A stretch of 6,643 bases of DNA from DAIOGN01 sp036745245 (lineage in GTDB: Bacteria > Zixibacteria > MSB-5A5 > JAUVRN01): contig DAIOGN010000155.1 of assembly GCA_036745245.1 (NCBI GenBank), positions 1 through 6,643 on the forward strand, in the 5' to 3' direction. The position numbers were made by a program, and so were the translations under genes. This document shows, in pieces, positions 1 through 5,995 of the stretch; position 1 is the stretch's first letter, and the number at the start of each line of letters is the position of its first letter. The notes beneath the pieces were generated by a model. That model worked only from the letters and a program-made list of their open reading frames with translations, was not told where the DNA came from and searched no databases.

Positions 1-1
1 A

Positions 2-919
2 GAGCGTTGGGCTCTGCTTCTCGTACGGCCTACGCAAGCGGTCATCCTGATCGCTTCGCCTGTGATGAGGCCGCTCATGGCGTTGGGGCGCTACGTCACC
101 AAACGGAGAGTGGACAGCCCCACCGATCCGGGCGTGTTGCCAGAGGATGACGTACAGTGGCTTGTGCGCGAGGGCACGCGCCGTGGAGTGTTCAACGCCA
201 CGGAGCAGGAGCTGATCGCGCAGGTGTTCAAGTTTGCGAATCTGTCCGTGAAGCGCGCGATGACGCCGCGTATGGACATCTCGGCCATCGACCACAACTG
301 GCCGCGCGACCGGATTCTCAAGTTCATTGCCACGGAGGGGTACTCCCGCTACCCGGTGCACGCCGGCCATCTCGACCGCATCGTGGGAGTGATTCACACC
401 AAAGACGTGATCACAGTGCTCACGTCCGGCGGTGCCATCATCGTGGAAGATCTGATTCGACCCCCCATGTTCGTGCCCTCCACTCAGACTCTGGGGCCGG
501 TGCTGCGCCGCATGCAGAAACAGCAGGAGCACCTCGCCCTGGTGCTGGACGAGTACGGCGGAACGGCGGGCCTGGTGACCCTGGAGGACCTGCTCGAGGA
601 AATCGTAGGCGAGATTCGCGACGAACACGACCGGGACGAACCCTTGTTCACGTTGGATGAGTCGGGGCGGGCCCGCATCCCGGGCGGCCTCTCGGTGGGG
701 CACTTCAACGAGGCGTTTCCGGCCGCGCTCGACGAAAAGGTGGCCGACACCATGGCTGGACTGTTCGTGCAGCGCCTGGGGCGCATTCCGCGGGTGGGCG
801 ATGCGCTCATCGACGGCGGCATTCGCTTCACGGCGGAGTGTGTAAAAGAGAACCGCCTCGAGTGGCTCACGGGAGAACGTGTGGCCACGGCGCCCGCGGG
901 CGGGCTGGCGGGGGGATGA
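2..919 (+). CDS. CNNM/CorC-type transporter (hemolysin-like), 5'-partial
   Basis: This is the C-terminal 305 residues of a CNNM (DUF21)-CBS-CorC_HlyC protein. The reading frame is open back to base 2 and the upstream residues (ERWALLLVRPTQAVILIASP) look like the end of the membrane domain, so the apparent GTG/ATG starts at 62 and 65 are internal. Visible parts: end of the membrane region (about 1-35), CBS 1 (about 82-140, with MTPR and YSRYPV followed by GVIHTKD), CBS 2 (about 150-205, with the hallmark LVLDEYGGTAGLVTLEDLLE and then EIVGEIRDE), and a CorC_HlyC domain (about 210-292). Family members are usually about 420-450 residues, so roughly 120-140 are missing upstream. Known relatives are inner-membrane proteins linked to Mg2+/Co2+ efflux, with the CBS pair sensing nucleotide/Mg2+. 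The older 'hemolysin' label is historical. The family is certain; the transported ion is inferred. Confidence 0.93.
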   Translation, partial: ERWALLLVRPTQAVILIASPVMRPLMALGRYVTKRRVDSPTDPGVLPEDDVQWLVREGTRRGVFNATEQELIAQVFKFANLSVKRAMTPRMDISAIDHNWPRDRILKFIATEGYSRYPVHAGHLDRIVGVIHTKDVITVLTSGGAIIVEDLIRPPMFVPSTQTLGPVLRRMQKQQEHLALVLDEYGGTAGLVTLEDLLEEIVGEIRDEHDRDEPLFTLDESGRARIPGGLSVGHFNEAFPAALDEKVADTMAGLFVQRLGRIPRVGDALIDGGIRFTAECVKENRLEWLTGERVATAPAGGLAGG

Positions 920-971
920 AGATGCCCCTGGCTGCACCGTAGGCGCAACCCAACAGGCCGCCCGGCAGTTT

Positions 972-1349
972 ATGCGCAGGCTCATCCGTTTTGAAAGACG
1001 CCACGAGCATCATGCCGCGCCGGCGGTTTTTTTCCTGCGGCTTGCGCTCTTCCTTGGCCTCGCCACCCTGGTGGTCGGTAGCTCGCTTGCCGTCGGCATG
1101 TGGGGCTATGCACACTACGAAGGGCTCGGTTGGCGCGATGCTTTTCTCAATGCGGCCATGCTCCTCGGTGGCATGGGCCCTGTGGAGCAACCGCAGACGC
1201 CCGGAGGAAAGGTGTTCGCCGGTGTCTTCGCTCTGTATGCGGGACTCGTCTTTCTGGTGGCCGCCGGCCTGATTCTGGCCCCCGTGTTGCACCGGGTGCT
1301 GCACGCGTTTCACGTGCAGGAGGAAGGCGACAGAGGCCGTGGGGCCTAG
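972..1349 (+). CDS. Small two-helix membrane protein, potassium-channel-pore-like with non-canonical filter
   Basis: A 125-residue protein. A basic N-terminus (RRLIRFERRHEHH) leads into TM1 (about 20-46), a re-entrant-like segment (about 54-71) and TM2 (about 82-106), ending in a charged tail. The order WRDAFLNAAM..GGMGPV..P.TPGGKVFAGVFALYAGLVF matches the two-helix ion-channel layout (W-DA, pore helix, filter, P-T-AG+-F, TM2). However, GGMGPV stands where potassium channels carry T-x-G-Y-G-D. I recall this GGMGPV type as a recurring uncharacterised bacterial protein. The ATG at 972 is preferred because it lies just before the conserved basic start; the longer in-frame GTG at 879 would overlap the upstream gene by 41 bp and add a Gly/Arg/Pro-rich leader. 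No good Shine-Dalgarno precedes 972. It lies 52 bp after the CNNM gene and may be co-transcribed. The membrane topology is solid; a channel function is inference. Confidence 0.8.
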   Translation: MRRLIRFERRHEHHAAPAVFFLRLALFLGLATLVVGSSLAVGMWGYAHYEGLGWRDAFLNAAMLLGGMGPVEQPQTPGGKVFAGVFALYAGLVFLVAAGLILAPVLHRVLHAFHVQEEGDRGRGA

Positions 1350-1407
1350 CCTGCGTTGAGATCGGCCGCATGGCGGATCGGCGAATCTCAGACATGAGGA
1401 GGAGCGA

Positions 1408-1941
1408 ATGAAGAAAACACCCAGGAAAACCTCTGCGGCCCGGCCTGCTCGCTCCATCTCGCCAGCGTCGAAGGCGTCGAAGTCAACGAAGCCGTCGAAG
1501 TCCAGGAGACCGGTCCTGCTCTCGGGCGGGAATCCCCAGATCGCGAAGGGCGACGGTGACGCTCCCGTGCAGGCATACATCGCGGCCATGCCGGAATGGC
1601 AGCGCGGCGTCGGGCGGCGTCTCGACCGCGTCATCGTGCGCACCGTGCCCAGGGTGCGCAAGGCGGTGAGGTGGAACACGCCGTTCTATGGTATTGAGGG
1701 CCAGGGCTGGTTCATGGGATTCCACGTCTTTACCCGCTATGTGAAGGTGTCCTTCTTTCGAGGCACGTCGCTCTCTCCTCTTCCCCCTGGTGAGTCCAAA
1801 ACCGAGGAGACGCGCTACCTCGATATCCATGAGGACGACCCGCTCGACGAAAATCAGCTGGCGAGATGGATCAAGCAGGCGGCCGCCATTCCCGGCTGGG
1901 ACGCCGGATCTCCGCGCCAGTACGGCGGAGTTCCGCTTTAG
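1408..1941 (+). CDS. DUF1801 (YdhG-like) domain protein with basic N-terminal tail
   Basis: A 177-residue protein started by ATG after a strong GAGGAGGAG site (1396-1404). Residues 1-48 are low-complexity and rich in Lys, Ser, Arg and Ala. The DUF1801/YdhG-like domain covers about 53-165. Its family signatures are PVQAYIAAMPEW, PRVRKAVRWNTPFYGI, a central FTRYVKVSFFRGTSL strand pair, TRYLDIHEDDPLDENQL and the closing helix ARWIKQAAA. The general function of the family is unknown; B. subtilis YdhG (Fra) was described as frataxin-like and involved in iron handling, which need not hold here. The basic tail could bind nucleic acid or another polyanion, but that is a guess. The next gene is a paralogue 44 bp downstream, so they probably share a transcript. 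Confidence 0.87.
   Translation: MKKTPRKTSAARPARSISPASKASKSTKPSKSRRPVLLSGGNPQIAKGDGDAPVQAYIAAMPEWQRGVGRRLDRVIVRTVPRVRKAVRWNTPFYGIEGQGWFMGFHVFTRYVKVSFFRGTSLSPLPPGESKTEETRYLDIHEDDPLDENQLARWIKQAAAIPGWDAGSPRQYGGVPL
1465..1500 (+). repeat. Four 9-bp tandem units inside the basic tail of the first DUF1801 gene
   Basis: Units are gcgtcgaag, gcgtcgaag, tcaacgaag and ccgtcgaag. They are in frame and encode ASK, ASK, STK, PSK (residues 20-31), a short (x)(S/T)K repeat. The first two copies are identical, suggesting recent slippage or duplication. The length could vary between strains. Confidence 0.85.
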
Positions 1942-1985
1942 CACAGGGCATCCATCCACTCCCAGGTGACCAGAAGGAGCTGAAC

Positions 1986-2420
1986 ATGAAGAAGCCGGAT
2001 TCGACCGCTAGCCAGGCGGCATCGCAGGGAATAGATCAGAGGATTGCCGAACTCGGCGACTGGCGCGGCACGATGCTCGCCAAGGTGCGCAAGATCATCC
2101 ACGCTGCGGATCCGGACGTCGTCGAGGAGTTGAAGTGGATGGGAACTCCCGTGTGGTCCCACGATGGCATCCTCTGCACGGGGGAGACTTACAAGAATGT
2201 CGTGAAGATGACCTTTGCAAAGGGGGCCGCGCTGGACGACCCTTCTGGATTGTTCAACTCCAGCCTCGAAGGGAATGTCAGGCGCGCCATCGACATCCAT
2301 GAGGGCGACAAGGTCAACGAGCCGGCCCTCAAGAAGCTCATTCGCGCCGCCGTGGCGCTCAATCTCGCAGGCAAGAACAAGCCGAAGCCCGGGCGGGCGC
2401 GCAGCAAGCGGTCCCTCTAA
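1986..2420 (+). CDS. DUF1801 (YdhG-like) domain protein, second paralogue with basic C-terminal tail
   Basis: A 144-residue protein started by ATG at 1986 after AGAAGGAG (1972-1979); an in-frame start at 1866 inside the upstream gene is rejected. The domain spans about 15-125: IDQRIAELGDW, an ADPDVVEELKWMGTPVWSHDGILC segment split here as DVVEELKWMGTPVW and SHDGILC, then YKNVVKMTFAKGAALDDPSGLF, RRAIDIHEGDKVNEPALKKL and IRAAVALN. The W-x-G-x-P-x-W and AKGAALDDP signatures are closer to the family norm than those in the upstream copy. Residues 129-144 (GKNKPKPGRARSKRSL) are strongly basic. The two paralogues are clearly diverged, so this is not a recent duplication. Function is unknown; iron binding or phosphopeptide binding has only been suggested for distant relatives. 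It ends 7 bp before the likely GNAT start. Confidence 0.88.
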   Translation: MKKPDSTASQAASQGIDQRIAELGDWRGTMLAKVRKIIHAADPDVVEELKWMGTPVWSHDGILCTGETYKNVVKMTFAKGAALDDPSGLFNSSLEGNVRRAIDIHEGDKVNEPALKKLIRAAVALNLAGKNKPKPGRARSKRSL

Positions 2421-2427
2421 AACTATC

Positions 2428-2955
2428 TTGAGAGTACTCCACACCTCGTTGTGCACGCTCGAGCCGCTCGTTGAGGCGCATGCACACGACATGTTCCGCG
2501 TATTGAGTGACCCGGCCATCTACGAATTCGAAAACGAGCCTCCACGTTCCGAGGAGTGGCTGACGCAGAGGTACAAACTCCTGGAGAGCCGGGGTTCACC
2601 CGATGGCACCGAACAGTGGCTCAACTGGGTGGTCCGGCTGCCTTCCGGAGAGCTGGCCGGCTATGTGCAAGCTACCGTACTTGCGTCGGCCAAGTCCTGC
2701 GTGGCCTACGAGCTGAATAGCCGCTATTGGCGCCAGGGCATCGGCACAAGCGCGGTCAGCGCCATGCTTGAGGAATTGCGATCCACCTACACCGTTCACA
2801 CGGTTGTCGCGGTACTCAAGACGGCCAACCACAGATCCATGGAATTGCTGAGACGGCTGGGGTTTGCTCCCGCGAGTGATTCTCAGGCAGCTGAGTTCAA
2901 ACCTGAGGCAGACGAATCCGTGATGATTAACAAAGGCGAGGTGTCCCCGACGTGA
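2428..2955 (+). CDS. GNAT-family N-acetyltransferase (Acetyltransf_3 / RimJ-RimL-like)
   Basis: A 175-residue protein if begun at TTG 2428, giving RVLHTSLCTLEPLVEAHAHD, which matches the usual GNAT opening (ERL-LRPL-EAHA). An ATG at 2491 would cut off the first strand and helix, while extending further upstream would overlap the DUF1801 gene in another frame. No clear Shine-Dalgarno is seen, and the start is 7 bp after the previous stop, so translation may be coupled. Acetyl-CoA binding motif A is RQGIGTSAVSAML (about 102-114, R-x-G-x-G-x). A conserved NHRSMELLRRLGF (134-146) forms the motif B end. The enzyme should transfer acetyl from acetyl-CoA to an amine, but the substrate (ribosomal protein, small molecule or antibiotic) cannot be read from the sequence. 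The tail after 150 is poorly conserved. Confidence 0.85.
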   Translation: MRVLHTSLCTLEPLVEAHAHDMFRVLSDPAIYEFENEPPRSEEWLTQRYKLLESRGSPDGTEQWLNWVVRLPSGELAGYVQATVLASAKSCVAYELNSRYWRQGIGTSAVSAMLEELRSTYTVHTVVAVLKTANHRSMELLRRLGFAPASDSQAAEFKPEADESVMINKGEVSPT

Positions 2956-3012
2956 TCCGGTCGACGGCCGGTGTGAAAGCGCCTCCGTTCCAAGGTCGGC
3001 CCGGGCCGGATC
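2954..3012. repeat. GC-rich inverted repeat after the GNAT gene
   Basis: Arms gatccgg (2954-2960) and ccggatc (3006-3012) are perfect complements around a 45-bp spacer that also contains the palindrome cggcccgggccg (2997-3008). It starts in the GNAT stop codon. There is no T-run, so an intrinsic terminator is unlikely in classical form; it may help end the upstream transcript. It could also be chance in GC-rich DNA. Confidence 0.3.
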
Positions 3013-3022
3013 GGCGCTATGG

Positions 3023-3051
3023 TTGCGCCCAGTCGCCCGGTAGTTTATACC
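3023..3051 (+). promoter_or_regulatory. Possible sigma-70-type promoter for the methyltransferase
   Basis: TTGCGC (3023-3028) and TATACC (3046-3051) are separated by 17 bp inside the 175-bp gap, about 80 bp before the methyltransferase start. The -10 keeps TATA and the -35 keeps TTG. A weaker pair sits downstream (TTGCGC 3056-3061, TAGAGT 3079-3084). The location fits a new transcription unit, but consensus strength is modest. Confidence 0.3.
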
Positions 3052-3120
3052 TGCGTTGCGCGGGCTCAACCGCTCTACTAGAGTCACGTTAACACAAGAC
3101 AGACACCGGGTTTTGAATTG

Positions 3121-3127
3121 GGAGGGG
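3121..3127 (+). promoter_or_regulatory. Ribosome binding site fixing the methyltransferase start
   Basis: GGAGGGG lies 3 bp before the ATG at 3131 (5 bp counting from GGAGG). It selects this start over the longer in-frame option at 3056. Confidence 0.75.
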
Positions 3128-3130
3128 ACG

Positions 3131-4144
3131 ATGCAGGGGCAACCAAATCCTGAAAAGATACTACAGACTGGGCTGGCGTTCTGGGCTTCGAAGGTGCTCT
3201 TGAGCGCCATCGAGATCGGACTCTTCACTGAACTGTCGCGCGGTCCGGAGTCGTTCGACGCCATCCGCGGTCGGCTCGGATTGCACCCGCGTTCAGCGCA
3301 AGACTTCCTCGACTCCCTGGTGGCACTCGGCTTTCTGGTTCGAACGGGCGATCGCTATGCCAACACGCCGGAGACCGATCTGTATCTCGACCGGAAGAAA
3401 CCCTCCTACGTCGGCGGCGTGCTTGAGATGGCAAACCATCGCCTCTATCCATTCTGGGGTCACCTCACGGAGGCGCTTCGCACCGGAGAGCCACAGAACG
3501 AGTTAAAGGGAGGCGGGCCGGGCCTCTTTGAGACCCTGTACGCCGATCCGGCGCGCCTGAAACAGTTCCTGGCAGCCATGACCGGAATCAGCCATGGGGC
3601 CAATATGGCGATCGCCCGGGCCTTCCCGTGGAAGAACTACAAAACATTTGTCGATGTGGGCACTGCGCAAGGCGATCTGGCGGCTCAGATCGCCCTGTCG
3701 AATCCGCACCTCCGTGGCATTGGGTTCGACCTGCCGGAAGTGGCGCCGATTTTCGAGGAGTATGCCGAGACTGTTGGGGTTGCGGCTCGGGTCGAGTTTC
3801 AGCCCGGTGACTTCTTCAGGCAAGACCTGCCCAAGGCCGACGTGGTGCTGATGGGGCACATTCTTCACGACTGGGACTTGCCGACCAAGAAAATGCTCGT
3901 CAAGAAGGCGTTCGACGCTGTCCCGAACGGGGGCGCCCTCATCGTGTACGAGTCCATCATCGACGATGATCGGTCGAAAAATGCCTTCGGCTTGATGATG
4001 AGCCTGAACATGCTCATCGAAACGCCTGGAGGCTTCGACTACACCGGCGCCGATTGCTCGGCCTGGATGAAGGAGGCGGGCTTCTCGTCCACGCGTGTGG
4101 AGCCGCTTGTGGGACCCGACTCGATGGTGATCGGAATCAAGTAG
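3131..4144 (+). CDS. SAM-dependent O-methyltransferase (Methyltransf_2 type)
   Basis: A 337-residue class I methyltransferase. The ATG at 3131 follows GGAGGGG (3121-3127); an in-frame start at 3056 would add a non-conserved leader. Residues 1-100 form an N-terminal winged-helix dimerisation domain (KILQTGLAFWASKVLLSAIE, then LFTELSRG, RSAQDFLDSLVALGFL). The Rossmann fold carries motif I FVDVGTAQGDLA (173-184; the usual form is DVGGGxG), the acidic D200 in GFDLPEV, and HILHDWD (243-249) with the likely catalytic base His246. Glu274 in VYESI lies 28 residues later, as in plant COMT. The second catalytic Glu of plant enzymes aligns to Asp303 in GGFDYTGAD by my hand alignment. It should methylate a hydroxyl or similar group on a small aromatic or polyketide-like compound; the substrate is unknown. 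The next gene is a cupin 109 bp away. Confidence 0.92.
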   Translation: MQGQPNPEKILQTGLAFWASKVLLSAIEIGLFTELSRGPESFDAIRGRLGLHPRSAQDFLDSLVALGFLVRTGDRYANTPETDLYLDRKKPSYVGGVLEMANHRLYPFWGHLTEALRTGEPQNELKGGGPGLFETLYADPARLKQFLAAMTGISHGANMAIARAFPWKNYKTFVDVGTAQGDLAAQIALSNPHLRGIGFDLPEVAPIFEEYAETVGVAARVEFQPGDFFRQDLPKADVVLMGHILHDWDLPTKKMLVKKAFDAVPNGGALIVYESIIDDDRSKNAFGLMMSLNMLIETPGGFDYTGADCSAWMKEAGFSSTRVEPLVGPDSMVIGIK

Positions 4145-4253
4145 CGATTGTCCGGGTCACGCGGCATTCATGAGTTCCGTTCCAACCAGGGAACCCGCCG
4201 GATGCTGTTCGACTCACCACTTCAGGTGCCGTACCGAGACAGAGGACAACACC

Positions 4254-4865
4254 ATGGCGCATCCTGATCCCAACTCCCCACCGGATCTCCGGCCCATCCA
4301 GGCCGGCGAAGTATGGGAAAACCCGGTCAACCGGGAGCGAGCCATCGTGCTTGAAGTCCCCTGGGCCAATCCCGATCGCCGCGCGACCGCCGAGCTCACG
4401 GCGATGGTGGGAGCTCGAGTGCTGGGAGAACACCTGCATCCCGCTTTGGTTGAGAAATTCACCGTGCTCGATGGGGAGCTGACGGTGAAGCAGAATGGGC
4501 AGATCTCCGTGCTTCGAAAGGGTGAGTCCGCCGTGGTTGAGCCCGGTGTCTGGCACGATTGGTGGAACGCCGCCAACGTTGACGCACGGGTGCGTGTGGA
4601 GATTACGCCGGGAGAACGGTTCGTGCACATGATCGAGACGTTCTTCGGACTCTCGCGGCTGGGGTTCGTGAATTCGAAGGGGATGCCAAACCTCCTTCAA
4701 CTGGCGTTGACCGGGACGGAGTTTCGCGACGTGGTTGTGTTTCGCAAGCCGCCGCCTGCGATCCAGAGCGCGGTCTTTGGCCTGCTCGGTCCGGTAGCGC
4801 GCCAGCTGGGGTACAAGGCCACCTACCCTCAGCTCTCCCGCTCTGTGCTGGCGCCACGCACGTAG
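4254..4865 (+). CDS. Cupin-domain protein
   Basis: A 203-residue single-cupin protein; ATG at 4254 follows AGAGGA (4241-4246), and an in-frame ATG at 4170 would add an unconserved Cys/His/Arg-containing leader. Cupin motif 1 is HLHPALVEKFTVLDGEL: His60, His62 and Glu67 are spaced H-x-H-x4-E-x6-G. Motif 2 is GESAVVEPGVWHDWWN, giving His101 and Asn105. This is a complete three-His/one-Glu metal site, so a metal-dependent role is plausible (dioxygenase, isomerase or ligand binding). The barrel covers about 45-120; residues 125-200 are an additional helical region (HMIETFFGLSRLGF, then NLLQLALTGTEFRD) that is not part of the minimal cupin. No signal peptide is seen. The neighbours suggest small-molecule chemistry, but no substrate is assignable. 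Confidence 0.88.
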   Translation: MAHPDPNSPPDLRPIQAGEVWENPVNRERAIVLEVPWANPDRRATAELTAMVGARVLGEHLHPALVEKFTVLDGELTVKQNGQISVLRKGESAVVEPGVWHDWWNAANVDARVRVEITPGERFVHMIETFFGLSRLGFVNSKGMPNLLQLALTGTEFRDVVVFRKPPPAIQSAVFGLLGPVARQLGYKATYPQLSRSVLAPRT

Positions 4866-4928
4866 CTCTATTCGCTCCGACCGGGTAACAGTTTACCAGG
4901 CCGCGCATTAACCTGTCGAGGGAATCGC

Positions 4929-5330
4929 ATGGCAAAGATCATCACAGCCGACCAGGTGACCGAGTTTCTCCACCGGTTCGAAAAGCTGGCGGAACTGGAA
5001 GACTTCGACCTCATCCGCGACATGATCGACGAGCGCGCCTGTTTCCGGTTCAATGACGGGGACTTTGTCGGCCGTGCCGCCATCCAGGCTGCGTTCGAGA
5101 AGACCTGGCGCGGGGATCCCACCGTCAGGAAAGCACGATTCTATCTCAGCGACATCGTGGTCCTCACCACCGACCACGCGACGGCCACGGCCACCTACAC
5201 CTTCAACTGGGAAGGGGCACAGGGAGATCAAACCTTTGCGATCAGGGGGAGAGGCACGCGTGTTCTCGCACTGGGCGAGGGCGGATTCAGGATCGTCCAC
5301 GAACATCTCAGCCGGTTTCCGAAATCGTGA
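4929..5330 (+). CDS. SnoaL/NTF2-like (DUF4440-type) protein
   Basis: A 133-residue protein with the alpha+beta cone fold pattern: N-terminal helices (TADQVTEFLHRFEKLAELED), DLIRDMIDERACFRFNDGDF, GRAAIQAAFEKTW, then alternating strands (ARFYLSDIVVLTTDHATATA, TFNWEG, RGTRVLALGEGGFRIVHEHLS). The final strand 'GG-F-R-I-V-H-E-H-L-S' is typical of SnoaL_3/DUF4440 proteins. ATG at 4929 follows GAGGGA (4918-4923). Such proteins act as small hydrolases, isomerases or cyclases, or simply bind ligands; no catalytic set can be assigned here. It is 63 bp after the cupin and likely in the same transcript as the methyltransferase and cupin. Confidence 0.87.
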   Translation: MAKIITADQVTEFLHRFEKLAELEDFDLIRDMIDERACFRFNDGDFVGRAAIQAAFEKTWRGDPTVRKARFYLSDIVVLTTDHATATATYTFNWEGAQGDQTFAIRGRGTRVLALGEGGFRIVHEHLSRFPKS

Positions 5331-5483
5331 GGACTCGCGCGCCACAAATCCGCTTCTGCCACGTGGGCGTAGTTCCCGAACGGTGTTGCGAGCCGGCCGC
5401 TTGCCTGCTTATTCTGGTGAGCAGCACGGCCACAGCGCATCGATTGGAGTCGCCGTAGTGGAATCAGCATTCGAAACGCCTGC

Positions 5484-5502
5484 GGGTGCCCGTGGGGCAC
5501 CC
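5484..5502 (+). promoter_or_regulatory. Perfect 8-bp hairpin just upstream of the DinB ribosome binding site
   Basis: gggtgccc (5484-5491) and gggcaccc (5495-5502) form an uninterrupted GC-rich stem with a 3-base loop gtg. It ends 9 bases before GGAGG (5512-5516). There is no T-run after it, so a standard terminator is not supported. It could end the upstream unit inefficiently or affect translation of the DinB gene. Confidence 0.55.
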
Positions 5503-5511
5503 TGATTGACT

Positions 5512-5517
5512 GGAGGA
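5512..5517 (+). promoter_or_regulatory. Ribosome binding site selecting the GTG start of the DinB gene
   Basis: GGAGGA precedes GTG 5521 closely (4 bases after GGAGG). A TTG at 5506 in the same frame would place the site inside the coding region, so it is rejected. Confidence 0.7.
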
Positions 5518-5520
5518 ATC

Positions 5521-5982
5521 GTGGACGAAAAGAAGCTTTTTACCGAATTCTGGACGAAGGAATCGGCGACCACGCGGACGGTGTTGTCCCGTATTCCCGA
5601 AGGATCCGACTACCGGCCCGACGCCAAGTCCCGCACGGCCCAGGAGATCGCCTGGCAGATCGTGTGCGAGGAGAAGATGATCATCGAGGCGCTGGAGAAC
5701 GGGAAGGCCGAGTGGGCGCCACCTCCCATGCCGGCATCGATGAAAGACGTACTCACAGCCTACGAAAAGCTGAGCGCGGGGATGACCAGGCGCTGGAACG
5801 ATCTGCCTGCCAAGCTCTGGGACGGCACGATCGAGTTTTTCGGTTCACAGCGCCCGGCGTCACCCATGGCCTGGAGTTTTCTCTTCGACATCGTGCATCA
5901 TCGCGGACAGATCACCACGTATCTCCGGCCGATGGGTTCGAAGGTCCCGCAGATCTACGGGCCCTCAGGCGACGAGCCGTGA
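5521..5982 (+). CDS. DinB-family protein
   Basis: A 153-residue protein from GTG 5521, with a four-helix-bundle DinB/YfiT-like pattern. Helix 1 is LFTEFWTKESATTRTVLSRI; helix 2 is TAQEIAWQIVCEEKMIIEAL; helix 3 is MKDVLTAYEKLSAGMTRRW; helix 4 holds FDIVHHRGQITTYLRPMGS (122-140). The closing KVPQIYGPSGDEP is typical of a common subfamily. In most DinB proteins a His follows Trp in helix 2 (A-W-H); here it is Gln46, and Asp123 stands where another His is often found, leaving His126/His127. Relatives include metal-dependent thiol transferases (bacillithiol, mycothiol) and proteins of unknown role. The name comes from B. subtilis DinB and is unrelated to E. coli DNA polymerase IV. Enzyme activity is uncertain given the altered site. 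A second DinB-like gene follows after 13 bp. Confidence 0.88.
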   Translation: MDEKKLFTEFWTKESATTRTVLSRIPEGSDYRPDAKSRTAQEIAWQIVCEEKMIIEALENGKAEWAPPPMPASMKDVLTAYEKLSAGMTRRWNDLPAKLWDGTIEFFGSQRPASPMAWSFLFDIVHHRGQITTYLRPMGSKVPQIYGPSGDEP

Positions 5983-5995
5983 TCGGATCCGGGCG

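Noticed and set aside
62..67. GTG/ATG as a true start of the CNNM-type gene
   Set aside because: The frame is open to base 2 with membrane-domain-like residues, so the gene begins before the window.
879..971. Upstream GTG extension of the two-helix membrane protein
   Set aside because: Overlaps the transporter gene in another frame and yields a Gly/Arg/Pro-rich leader; the ATG at 972 precedes the conserved basic start.
867..1679. Long minus-strand frame of 270 codons
   Set aside because: It spans three well-supported + genes and their gaps, and its translation has no recognisable domain; it is an antisense shadow in GC-rich DNA.
3056..3084. Second possible promoter TTGCGC...TAGAGT before the methyltransferase
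   Set aside because: Only weak matches in both boxes; the upstream pair at 3023-3051 is better.
2596..3264. Minus-strand frame of 222 codons covering the GNAT gene end, gap and methyltransferase start
   Set aside because: Crosses two real + genes and shows no domain-like composition.
4179..4194. Short inverted repeat gttcc/ggaac in the methyltransferase-cupin gap
   Set aside because: Only 5 bp with a 6-base loop and no T-run; expected by chance.
4137..4700. Minus-strand frame of 187 codons over the cupin gene
   Set aside because: The + strand encodes a complete cupin with both metal motifs; the minus translation shows no family pattern.
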